In this document: in pieces, positions 1-7,133 of the stretch
Layout: the number at the start of each line of letters is the position of its first letter
Numbering within the stretch: the stretch's first letter is position 1
NCBI GenBank assembly: GCA_023432725.1
Contig: JAEYUH010000154.1
Span: 1 to 10,635, forward strand
Length of the DNA: 10,635 bases
Source of the DNA: Actinomycetes bacterium
GTDB taxonomy: Bacteria > Actinomycetota > Actinomycetes > Propionibacteriales > Propionibacteriaceae
Reading direction: 5' to 3'
Program-made: the position numbers and the translations under genes
The notes under the pieces: generated by a model
The model's database searches: none
Told to the model about the DNA's origin: nothing
The model's input: the letters and a program-made list of their open reading frames with translations, nothing else

Positions 1-44
1 CCCCGCAACGGGCCACGACGGGCTTCGGGGGCCATCGGGTCGGC

Positions 45-1379
45 GTGCGCCCGGGCGCCCCCACCGACCAGCGCCGGGAGCCGGGCGGCGGGCTGCGGGC
101 CCTGCTGCCCAAGAAGCCGAAGCGACGCAAGTTCACCGAGCACGAGATCCGGATCGACGCCGAGGGCGAGCACTGGCTCGGCGACCTCGAGGGAGTCGTA
201 AGGGTGCTCGAGCGCCCCACCGCCCCCGCAGTGCTGATCGACCCCAAGATCCACCGACCGGTGGACCGGCGCCAGCCACGGCACGACACCTTGTCGGCCG
301 CAGCAGCGATCGCGGGGGACAGGCTGGTGGTCCGCCACGGCGACCAGGTGTTGCTCGACACTCCCGCCAGGGAGCCCATCACGGCCACCGGCTTGCGCGG
401 CCTCGCGCTGGTGACCGAGATCGACCTGGCCGACGTCGGCAGAGGCCCGGACGCCAGTGCCAGGATCGCCGAGCTCGCGGCGTACGGGGCCGTGCTGCAC
501 AGCGCCGACCCCCGGCTCGCCCTCGATCCGACGCTCGCCACCCTGGTGAGCGCGCCCTACACGCGGCAGCCTCTGCTCGCCCACGTCAACCGCTCGCTGT
601 GCCAGGTTCGCGCGGTGATGCGGGGCCATACCCGGATCCTCACCACCCGGCCATGGCCTTCGGTTTCGGTGCTGCTGTCGTGCCGCCGTCCCAACCTGCT
701 CAACCAGATCCTCACCCAGCTGGCTGCCCAAGACATCCCCCAGCTCGAGGTGGTGCTGGGCTGCCATGGGTTCCCCGCCCCCAGCAGGGACTCCTTCGCC
801 CCTGAACTGCGCCCGCTGCTCGGGCCGATCCTCGAGTTCGGCGAGGACGTGCTCTTCGGTGACGTGCTGGCGGCACTCTCGGCAGCAGCGTCCGGCGACC
901 TGCTGTCGAAGGTGGATGACGACGACCTCTACGGCCCGCAGCACCTGTCCGACCTGGTCGTCGCCTGGCACTACGCCGATGCCCAGCTCGTGGGCCGCAA
1001 GCTGGCGCTGGTGCACTACCACGACGAGGACAAGTTGATGGTCCGCCGGTTCTTCCTCGAGGGCTACCGCTGGGACGCCGCCGGTGGCGCTTCGATCATC
1101 GCCCGCGGCGACCTCGCCGCTGTCGGGGGCTGGCGCTCCCAGCGACGCAGCGTCGACCACGGGCTGATGACACGGGTGTACGAGGCCGGGGGACTGGTCT
1201 ACACGTGCAGCGGTCCCGGCTACATCCACGTGCGCCACTCCGAGGGCCACACCTACGACGTCGCCGACACCCGGTTCAAGGAGCTGTACGTCGAGGAGGC
1301 CCTGACAGGGATCCCCCCGGCCGCCTACGGGCTGCTGGACCTCAGTTCGCTGAAGGCTCCTGCTCAGTCAGTTCGCTGA
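45..1379 (+). CDS. GT-A fold glycosyltransferase of a surface glycopolymer locus (possibly 5'-incomplete)
   Basis: Probable sugar transferase acting on a cell-surface glycan. Counting from the GTG at 45 (444 residues), a GT-A core starts near residue 203 with WPSVSVLLSCRRPN and a Rossmann-like strand EVVLGCHG. It is followed by an acidic DDDD at 291-294 in SKVDDDDLYGP, which fits the metal/nucleotide-sugar-binding DxD position of family 2-type enzymes. Residues 345-400 (GGASIIARGDL, IHVRHSEGHTYD) resemble the acceptor-side half of such enzymes. The first 200 residues match no domain I know and include a basic patch, PKKPKRRK, at 22-29. No membrane segment or signal peptide is visible. The start is uncertain: the frame is open to base 3 and the GTG has no clear Shine-Dalgarno, so the gene may begin left of the window. 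It converges on the GT4 gene and overlaps it by 38 bp. Sugar and acceptor are unknown. Confidence 0.75.
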   Translation: MRPGAPTDQRREPGGGLRALLPKKPKRRKFTEHEIRIDAEGEHWLGDLEGVVRVLERPTAPAVLIDPKIHRPVDRRQPRHDTLSAAAAIAGDRLVVRHGDQVLLDTPAREPITATGLRGLALVTEIDLADVGRGPDASARIAELAAYGAVLHSADPRLALDPTLATLVSAPYTRQPLLAHVNRSLCQVRAVMRGHTRILTTRPWPSVSVLLSCRRPNLLNQILTQLAAQDIPQLEVVLGCHGFPAPSRDSFAPELRPLLGPILEFGEDVLFGDVLAALSAAASGDLLSKVDDDDLYGPQHLSDLVVAWHYADAQLVGRKLALVHYHDEDKLMVRRFFLEGYRWDAAGGASIIARGDLAAVGGWRSQRRSVDHGLMTRVYEAGGLVYTCSGPGYIHVRHSEGHTYDVADTRFKELYVEEALTGIPPAAYGLLDLSSLKAPAQSVR

Positions 1380-1393
1380 ACAGCCCGGCCCAG
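1342..1393. repeat. Diverged 26-bp tandem repeat across the overlapping 3' ends of two convergent genes
   Basis: TCAGTTCGCTGAA occurs perfectly at 1342-1354 and 1368-1380. The following 13 bases match at 7 of 13 positions, so the 26-bp units agree at about 20 of 26. Each core holds a small inverted repeat (TCAG-TTCG-CTGA). Because 26 is not a multiple of 3, each strand reads through the first copy it meets and stops at a TGA in the second (plus strand 1377-1379, minus strand 1344-1342). Confidence 0.8.
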
Positions 1394-3012
1394 CGGGCGG
1401 CGAAGGCGTCCTCGCTGAAGTCGGCGGCCCTGACCCGGGCCGCCTCGCCGACCAGCGCGAGGCGGGCCGGATCGCGGAGGGCGGTCACGATCCGATCCGC
1501 GAGCGCGCGTCGGTTGCCGTAAGGCACGAGGAAGCCGTCCACGCCGTCGGTGATGATGTCGGGCGGACCGTAGCGCAGGTCGTAACTCACCACGGGGCAG
1601 CCGTAGCTCATCGCTTCCAGCAGCGTCAGCGAGATCCCCTCGAAGCGACTGCTGATCAGGCAGAGTGAGGCACGCTGGTAGACCTCGCCCGGGGTCTTGG
1701 TGAAGCCCCTCAGGCTGACCACTCTCCGAAGGCCGAGGTCGGTGACCTGCTGGCGCAGGGATGGCAGGTCGGGACCGGTTCCCCAGATCTCCAGGCGTGC
1801 CGACGGCAGTTGCCGGTGCACCAGCGCGAAGGCGTCGATAGCGTGGTCGATCTGTTTCTGGGCGTCGAGCCGGGCCAGCATGATGACCAAGTTCGGATCT
1901 CGCTCTGCAGCCGGATCGAACACGACGGGCGGGACCGCGTGCGGCAGCACCCGGAAGTTGTCGGACCGTCCATACCTAGCCTCCACCTCGGCGCGCTGGG
2001 CGGCGGTGAGGAAGACGACGGCGTCCACCTTCGTGCGGGCCTCGAACACCGGACGGAAGGTCGGCCGGATCGCCCGCAGGTCGTCGTACGGCTCCTTGAT
2101 GTGGGCGTTGTGGATCACGAAGAGCCGGCGAGCCAGCGGGTTGGGGTAGCCGATCAGGTAGCGGTCGATCAGCCTGTCCTCGCTGGTGACGAACGCGGGG
2201 GAGTCGCCGATCAGCCGATCGAGGCAGAGGTGGTTGATCCGGTCAAGGCTGTCGTGCACCTCGACAGGGGTGCCGCCGGCGTCGAACAGGGTGACCCGGT
2301 CCACCTCGGGCAGCAGGGTGTCGGGGTCGATCACCCACCAGATCGTGAAGGCCGGGGACTGGTCGGCCCGGTAGTGGATCTCCTGGCGCGGCAGGTTGTG
2401 GTGCAGGTCCATGTAGATGCGGCGGCGCAGCGTCCCGTTCGGGCGGAACTCCTCGCGCAGCGTGCGGGCGCGGTTGGGGTTGAACCAGTCGCGGACGATC
2501 AGCCGACCGGCATGGTCGAACCGCTTGTAGACCCGGTACACCCCGTCGCCGTCGAAGTACCGGTACACCGGCTGGTCCTCGTCCTTGATCCAGTTCAGCT
2601 CCGGCTCGTCCACCGGGTGCAGGATCGGCGATCCGGCGTAGCTGGTGTCGTCGGGGTAGAAGTCGTGCAGGCACAGCAGCCGCATCGAGTCGTCCAGCAG
2701 ACCCCGCTCGCGCAGCCCGTGCTCGATGTCGGCCAGCTCGGAGGAGTGCAGGAAGGTGACCAGCGCCTGGTCGGTGACGCCGTGAGCGGCGAGCACCCGC
2801 ATCTTGGCGAAGATGGACGCCGACCTGCCCGCGAAGTTCCGCGGCAGCGCGTTGACGCAGAACAGGTACTTGCCGTCAGGGAACGGCGCCGGCGCGGGCA
2901 GCGGATCGAGCGGACGGATCGCCACCGGCGCGGCGGGTTGGGTACGGTGACCGGTGGCCGGGGAGGGCCGGGCCTTGCCAAGGACGCGTCGGACCGGGTC
3001 CGGCACCCGCAT
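1342..3012 (-). CDS. TagE/TarM/Gtf1-like GT4 glycosyltransferase
   Basis: Retaining GT-B glycosyltransferase, likely placing a sugar on a polyol-phosphate (wall teichoic acid) or protein acceptor in the cytoplasm. With the start at 3012 it has 556 residues. Residues 145-255 are rich in short beta strands (RYFDGDG, RLIVRDWFN, RRRIYMDLHH), like the beta-sheet insertion of TagE/TarM and Gtf proteins. The GT4 half shows HNAH (301-304), ARLDAQKQID with R381 and K386 for the sugar-nucleotide phosphates, an E-x7-E (E458, E466) in FEGISLTLLEAMSYGCPVVSYD, and YGPPDIITDGVDGFL (481-495), typical of TagE/TarM. The ATG at 3012 follows GGGAGGGAG with about 7-9 nt spacing. Upstream ATGs at 3030 and 3114 would run into the divergent promoter or gene and encode residues unlike the family. 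Divergent from the cytidylyltransferase fusion; a teichoic-acid glycosylation role is inferred from fold and neighbours. Substrate is unknown. Confidence 0.85.
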   Translation of the reverse strand: MRVPDPVRRVLGKARPSPATGHRTQPAAPVAIRPLDPLPAPAPFPDGKYLFCVNALPRNFAGRSASIFAKMRVLAAHGVTDQALVTFLHSSELADIEHGLRERGLLDDSMRLLCLHDFYPDDTSYAGSPILHPVDEPELNWIKDEDQPVYRYFDGDGVYRVYKRFDHAGRLIVRDWFNPNRARTLREEFRPNGTLRRRIYMDLHHNLPRQEIHYRADQSPAFTIWWVIDPDTLLPEVDRVTLFDAGGTPVEVHDSLDRINHLCLDRLIGDSPAFVTSEDRLIDRYLIGYPNPLARRLFVIHNAHIKEPYDDLRAIRPTFRPVFEARTKVDAVVFLTAAQRAEVEARYGRSDNFRVLPHAVPPVVFDPAAERDPNLVIMLARLDAQKQIDHAIDAFALVHRQLPSARLEIWGTGPDLPSLRQQVTDLGLRRVVSLRGFTKTPGEVYQRASLCLISSRFEGISLTLLEAMSYGCPVVSYDLRYGPPDIITDGVDGFLVPYGNRRALADRIVTALRDPARLALVGEAARVRAADFSEDAFAARWAGLFSELTEQEPSAN

Positions 3013-3018
3013 CGGCCT

Positions 3019-3027
3019 GCTCCCTCC
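3019..3027 (-). promoter_or_regulatory. Ribosome binding site of the GT4 gene
   Basis: On the minus strand GGGAGGGAG lies about 7 nt before the ATG at 3012. It decides the start against ATG 3030, which overlaps this site and has no purine-rich site of its own, and against ATG 3114, which would overlap the divergent coding region. Confidence 0.55.
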
Positions 3028-3089
3028 CATGGATCTGCGACAATCTAACCACGTCGCCCCGGAGGAGCTGCGCCCGGCCGCGGCAGGTG

Positions 3090-3099
3090 AAAGGAAGAG
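3090..3099 (+). promoter_or_regulatory. Ribosome binding site of the TagD-oxidoreductase gene
   Basis: AAAGGAAGAG, a purine run just ahead of the ATG at 3101, fixes the start there rather than at in-frame upstream codons. The residue after this Met begins the TagD motif RVITYGTFD, which agrees. Confidence 0.6.
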
Positions 3100-3100
3100 A

Positions 3101-4435
3101 ATGCGCGTCATCACCTACGGCACCTTCGATCTGTTCCACGACGGTCACCGACGCCTGCTGGAACGCGCGAAGGCCCTCGGGGACTATCTGATCGTCGGGG
3201 TGACGACGGAGAACTACGACGACTCCCGCGGCAAGCTGAACGTCGCCCAGTCGCTGATGGAGCGGATCCGCAACGTCGCCGACTCCGGCCTGGCCGACGA
3301 GATCATCATCGAGGAGTACGAGGGCCAGAAGGTCCAGGACATCCAGAAGCACGACGTCGACATCTTCGCCATCGGCTCGGACTGGCTCGGCAAGTTCGAC
3401 TACCTCAAGGACTACTGCCAGGTCGTCTACCTGGAACGCACGAAGGGGGTGTCGTCCACCCAGTTGCGCAACGAGGCGGGCGTCATCCGGCTCGGCGTGA
3501 TCGGGTCGGGACGGATCGCCGCCCGGTTCGTCGCCGAGGCCCGCTACGTCTCCGGCGTCTCCGTCGAGGGCGTGTTCAGCCGCCGCTTTTCCACCGCGAA
3601 GGCTTTCGCGGAGAAGCTGGAGCTGGAGCACGCATCCGAGACCCTGCCCGAGCTGTTCGAGAGCGTGGACGCGGTCTACATCGCGTCCCCCCACGGCACC
3701 CACTACGAGTACGCCCGCCAGGCCCTGGAGGCCGGCATCCACGTGCTGTGCGAGAAGCCGATGACCCTCACCAGGGCCCAGACCGCCGAGCTGTTCGAGC
3801 TCGCGACCGAGCGCGGCCTCGTCCTGCTCGAGGCGGTGAAGACCGCCTTCGGCCCCGGCTTCCAGCGGATGGTGGCGGTCGCGCGGTCGGGGTCGATCGG
3901 GCAGATCCGCTCGGTGGACGCCACCTTCACCAAGCTGGTCGACCACGGCAGGGAACTGGAGGGTCCAGAAGGCGGCAGCATCTCCGAGCTGGCCACCTAC
4001 CCGCTGCTCGCGGTGATCAAGCTGCTCGGCACCGACTACACCGGCATCCGCACCCAGTCCTTCCGCCCCGAGGGCAGCGAGGTGGAGCTGTTCAGCCGGA
4101 TCGACCTCACCTACCCGCACGCGATCGCGTCCGCGCGCACCGGCATCGGCGTGAAGGCGGAGGGCGAGCTGGTGGTGGCCGGCACCCGCGGCTACGTCCA
4201 CGTGCCAGCACCGTGGTGGCTCACCGAGTACTTCGAGACGCGGTTCGAGAACTCGTCCCAGAACAAGAAGTACTACTACAAGTTCGACGGTGACGGGCTG
4301 CGCTATGAGCTGGCCGAGTTCGCGCTCATGATCCGCAGCGGGAGCCGCGAGTCGTTCAAGCTCCGCGCGGCCGAGTCGATAGCGATGGCCGAGATCATCG
4401 AGCGCGCCAGGGCCGACGCCGAGATCTTCGGCTGA
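3101..4435 (+). CDS. Bifunctional fusion: TagD-type glycerol-3-phosphate cytidylyltransferase + Gfo/Idh/MocA oxidoreductase
   Basis: Residues 1-127 form a complete TagD-like cytidylyltransferase: GTFDLFHDGH at 7-16 (the HxGH nucleotide-binding motif, H13 and H16), WLGKFDYLKDYCQVVYL (95-111) and RTKGVSST (113-120), each close to Bacillus TagD as I remember it. This half should couple CTP to a polyol phosphate to give a CDP-polyol. From about residue 129 a Gfo/Idh/MocA oxidoreductase follows without a linker: LGVIGSGRIAARF (131-143, Rossmann GxGxxA), ASPHGTHYEYA (195-205), CEKP (217-220, conserved Lys) and ISELATYPLL (294-303), where Y300 fits the catalytic Tyr of the dihydrodiol-dehydrogenase-like branch. 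Start: ATG at 3101 after AAAGGAAGAG; the frame runs further upstream, but that extension is not TagD-like. Cotranscribed with the TagF-like gene 12 bp downstream. Inferred: reduction of a sugar phosphate to a polyol phosphate, then CDP activation. The polyol is unknown. Confidence 0.9.
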   Translation: MRVITYGTFDLFHDGHRRLLERAKALGDYLIVGVTTENYDDSRGKLNVAQSLMERIRNVADSGLADEIIIEEYEGQKVQDIQKHDVDIFAIGSDWLGKFDYLKDYCQVVYLERTKGVSSTQLRNEAGVIRLGVIGSGRIAARFVAEARYVSGVSVEGVFSRRFSTAKAFAEKLELEHASETLPELFESVDAVYIASPHGTHYEYARQALEAGIHVLCEKPMTLTRAQTAELFELATERGLVLLEAVKTAFGPGFQRMVAVARSGSIGQIRSVDATFTKLVDHGRELEGPEGGSISELATYPLLAVIKLLGTDYTGIRTQSFRPEGSEVELFSRIDLTYPHAIASARTGIGVKAEGELVVAGTRGYVHVPAPWWLTEYFETRFENSSQNKKYYYKFDGDGLRYELAEFALMIRSGSRESFKLRAAESIAMAEIIERARADAEIFG

Positions 4436-4447
4436 TCCGGGGCAGCC

Positions 4448-7039
4448 ATGGCGCAGAAGTTCAACCGGGTCGAGTCGCTGGTCCGCAAGGCCCTCCGGGC
4501 CAGGTCCGGGTTCTTCTACACCGGCTACCTGGCGGGCCGCCGGGTCTACCGCACGGTCGTCAACACCCTCACCGGCCGCCACGTCGGCTGGGTGGCCTGG
4601 CTCCAGTCGGCGCGGTGGACGGCGCCGCTGACCCTCGAGATCACCGGCTGGGCGTACGAGCGCGGCAGCGGCAGCAAGGGCGTCCGACCCCGGATCACCG
4701 TCATCCTGCGCAACAAGGCGACCAGGGCGCGCCTCGAGGTGCCCGCCGAGCACCGCTACGAGGCCCAGGCCAACTCCAAGGCCCGGCTGATGCCGGTCGA
4801 CTACGGCGAGTTCGGCTTCAGCGCGTCGCTCGACCTCTCCCCGGTCGCGGCCGCCGTCGGCAGCGGCGACTGGCAGGTCACCGTCAGGGTCGACTCCTCC
4901 GACCGGGTGGTGGCGGGTCCGTTCCTGCAGGTGCTGCGCACCGCCTCGGCGGCCCAGCTCGCCGCCCACACCGTCGACGGCGTGCAGGTGGTCCCGCGGT
5001 GGGAGGCAGGGCGCGGGCTGGTGATCGCCGCCTCCCGTCCCCGTGTCCTCGAGCAGGAGACCACGGTCTCCGGCCGCGTGGTCGCCATCACCGTCGCCAC
5101 CCGCGACTTCCCCGTCACCCACGCCGCCCTCGTCTCGCCGCGTGGCCGCCACGCGCTGGCGGTGGAGGAGCTGTCACCCGGGTCGTACCGGCTGTCCGGC
5201 GAGGTTCCCGAGTGCTTCCCCGACGGGCCCACCTCCGCCGACGAACCGGGGGAGCGTGAGGGCGCGGGTTCACCGGAACGGGTGGGCGAGAGCCTTCCGC
5301 TGCTCAACCACCGCATCGAGGTGACCGATCCGTCCGGGTCGGTCGAAGCCGTGTTCTCCCGCCTGGACGACGCCGACGGTGCCACCGATCCGGCCCAGGG
5401 GCTGTACCCGATCGCCGGTACGGACGCGGCGCTGCAGCTGCGGGACACCCCCGCCACGATGCTGGTCGAGTCCGCAGAGGTCGAGGACGCCGAGCGGGTG
5501 GGGCTGCGCCTGACCGGCAGGATCCTGGGCGACCTCACCGGCGCCCGGCTGATGCTGACCGGGCCGCGGCTCGACATCGCCGCCGAGTTGGTGCCGGACG
5601 GCGATCGCTTCACCGCCTTTGTCCCGATGCTGGTCAGCGCCTGGGGAGGGCCGCCGCTGGCGCCGCAGACCGGCCGGTACGTGCTGCGCGGGCAGACCGC
5701 CGACGGTGCCTGGTTCCGGGTCGCCGCCACCCGCGCGCTGGTCCAGCAGACGCCGCGCGTGGTCACCACCGGCTGGTTCCGGTTGCGGACGGGGGTAGCT
5801 CCCGGCCGCCGGCTGGCCTTCCAGCTCAACGCCCCGCTGGGCGACCGTGAGATCGGCGACTACCAGCAGGCGGCGCTCAAGCTGAAGTACCACAGGGCCG
5901 TCCACCAGCCGAAGGAGGCCGTCTACTTCGAGAGCTTCAACGGCAGGGCGGCCACCTGCAACCCGTACGCCCTCGACCGCGAGGTGGCCCGGCAGTTCCC
6001 CGACCTGCCTCGCTACTGGGGCGTCCTCGACCTGTCGGTGGCGGTGCCGGAGGGCTCGATCCCGGTCCTGAAGGGCACCCGGCAGTGGTGGGACGCCCGG
6101 TTCACCAGTCGCTACGTGATCACCAACGAATGGCTGCGCCAGAAGTTCAAGCACCAGCCCTTCCAGGTCGTGTTGCAGACCTGGCACGGCTCCATGTTCA
6201 AGCGGATCGGCCTTGACCGTCCGAACTTCAGCAAGGACGAGGAGCACTTCCTCGCCCTCGAGCGGGTGAAGTGGGACATCCTGCTCTCCCAGAACGAGCA
6301 CTCGACGGGGATCTTCCGGTCGGCCTACGCCTGGGACAAGCCGATCTGGACCGAGGGCTACCCGCGCAACGACATCCTCGTGACGGGTGAGCGCGAGCCG
6401 ATCCGGGACCTGCTGGGGATCCGTCCGGACCAGAAGGCGGTGCTCTACGCGCCGACCTGGCGCGAGGAGCACGAGGAGGTCCTCGTCGACTTCCTCGACC
6501 TGCCCGAGATCGCCCGCCAGCTCGGCGACGACTACGTGATCCTGCTGCGCGGGCACTCCCGCACCCTGCGCGGCGGCGACAACGTGCGGGTGCCGGGCGT
6601 CATCGACGTCACCAGCTACCCGCACACCGCCGACGTCTTCCTGGCCGCGGACGCGATGATCACCGACTACTCCTCGGTGATGTTCGACTTCTCGGTGACG
6701 GGACGGCCGATGATCTTCTTCACCCCTGACCTGGACAAGTACCGCGACCAGAGCCGCGGGGTCTACTTCGACCTCGCCGAACTGGCCCCCGGCCCCGTCT
6801 GCCACCACCAGTCGGAGGTGGTCGAGGCGATCCGGGCCATGGAGTCGGACGTGCCGCGGTACGCCGAGCGGTACACGGCGTGGCGGGAGCGCTTCAACGC
6901 CCACGATGATGGCCACTGCTCGCAGCGCGTGATCGAGCGGCTCTTCCAGCTTCCGAAGAAGGACGCCGCCGGCACCGAGGCCGACGCGTCCACCCTTGCC
7001 CAGACCGCGAAGCAGGCAGTCCGGATCATCAGGGACTGA
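4448..7039 (+). CDS. CDP-glycerol:poly(glycerophosphate) glycerophosphotransferase family protein (TagF-like) with long N-terminal region
   Basis: Polyol-phosphate transferase or polymerase using a CDP-polyol at the cytoplasmic face of the membrane. Of 863 residues, about 485-845 form the Glyphos_transf domain: QTWHGSMFKRIG with H580, EGYPRNDIL, LYAPTWREEH (APTW 668-671), LLRGHSRT with H703, and ITDYSSVMFDF (738-748). H580 and H703 fit the two histidines essential in characterised TagF enzymes. The first 50 residues are basic and aromatic (VRKALRARSGFFYTGYLAGRR), suggesting peripheral membrane binding; there is no true transmembrane helix. Residues about 50-475 look like several beta-sandwich units (strand patterns at LEITGWAYERG, WQVTVRVDSSD, VGLRLTGRILG) with no domain I can name. 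The ATG at 4448 is 12 bp after the fusion gene, with only a weak GGGG-type ribosome site, so translational coupling is likely. Whether it polymerises or adds a single unit cannot be told from sequence. Confidence 0.9.
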   Translation: MAQKFNRVESLVRKALRARSGFFYTGYLAGRRVYRTVVNTLTGRHVGWVAWLQSARWTAPLTLEITGWAYERGSGSKGVRPRITVILRNKATRARLEVPAEHRYEAQANSKARLMPVDYGEFGFSASLDLSPVAAAVGSGDWQVTVRVDSSDRVVAGPFLQVLRTASAAQLAAHTVDGVQVVPRWEAGRGLVIAASRPRVLEQETTVSGRVVAITVATRDFPVTHAALVSPRGRHALAVEELSPGSYRLSGEVPECFPDGPTSADEPGEREGAGSPERVGESLPLLNHRIEVTDPSGSVEAVFSRLDDADGATDPAQGLYPIAGTDAALQLRDTPATMLVESAEVEDAERVGLRLTGRILGDLTGARLMLTGPRLDIAAELVPDGDRFTAFVPMLVSAWGGPPLAPQTGRYVLRGQTADGAWFRVAATRALVQQTPRVVTTGWFRLRTGVAPGRRLAFQLNAPLGDREIGDYQQAALKLKYHRAVHQPKEAVYFESFNGRAATCNPYALDREVARQFPDLPRYWGVLDLSVAVPEGSIPVLKGTRQWWDARFTSRYVITNEWLRQKFKHQPFQVVLQTWHGSMFKRIGLDRPNFSKDEEHFLALERVKWDILLSQNEHSTGIFRSAYAWDKPIWTEGYPRNDILVTGEREPIRDLLGIRPDQKAVLYAPTWREEHEEVLVDFLDLPEIARQLGDDYVILLRGHSRTLRGGDNVRVPGVIDVTSYPHTADVFLAADAMITDYSSVMFDFSVTGRPMIFFTPDLDKYRDQSRGVYFDLAELAPGPVCHHQSEVVEAIRAMESDVPRYAERYTAWRERFNAHDDGHCSQRVIERLFQLPKKDAAGTEADASTLAQTAKQAVRIIRD

Positions 7040-7066
7040 CGGGGCACTGGCGCTCGCTCCCGGCGC

Positions 7067-7085
7067 GCCTGGGGGCACCCCCGGC
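7067..7085. terminator. Possible bidirectional terminator between convergent genes
   Basis: GCC-T-GGGGG-CA-CCCCC-GGC can fold as a strong G/C stem with one bulged base and a very short loop; on the plus strand it is followed by TGTTCT. It sits in the 94-bp gap between the tagF-like stop and the stop of the convergent DUF559-like gene. There is no long U-tract, so termination is inferred from position and stem strength. Confidence 0.4.
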
Positions 7086-7133
7086 TGTTCTCAGCCCCGA
7101 TTGCAGCCCCAGAACCGCCGCGGACGCCCCCAC

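Larger units (their letters stand above)
3013..3100. promoter_or_regulatory. Divergent promoter region between the GT4 gene and the TagD-oxidoreductase/tagF-like operon
   Basis: This 88-bp gap holds the signals for both directions. An unusually A/T-rich island at 3031-3050 contains TAGATT on the minus strand (3042-3047) and TCTAAC on the plus strand (3044-3049). Each matches the TATAAT -10 consensus at 4 of 6 bases, so two overlapping back-to-back promoters are possible. I see no good -35 hexamer for either. A GCCGCGGC palindrome lies at 3077-3084. Shine-Dalgarno sites follow for both genes: GGGAGGGAG on the minus strand, and AAAGGAAGAG at 3090-3099 on the plus strand. Confidence 0.4.

Noticed and set aside
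1810..3048. 412-residue plus-strand frame opposite the GT4 gene
   Set aside because: Val/Asp/Gln-rich shadow; the GT4 motifs on the minus strand are unambiguous.
2954..3100. N-terminal extension of the fusion gene upstream of ATG 3101
   Set aside because: It would overlap the divergent GT4 gene and its promoter gap, its residues are not TagD-like, and a Shine-Dalgarno sits right before 3101.
2876..5152. 758-residue open frame on the minus strand opposite the fusion and tagF-like genes
   Set aside because: Low-complexity Gly/Asp/Val/Leu-rich translation with no motif; it mirrors the codon bias of strong plus-strand genes with recognisable domains.
5270..7078. 602-residue minus-strand open frame opposite the tagF-like gene
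   Set aside because: Overlaps the catalytic domain with its clear TWHG and ITDYSS motifs; composition is typical of GC-rich antisense frames.
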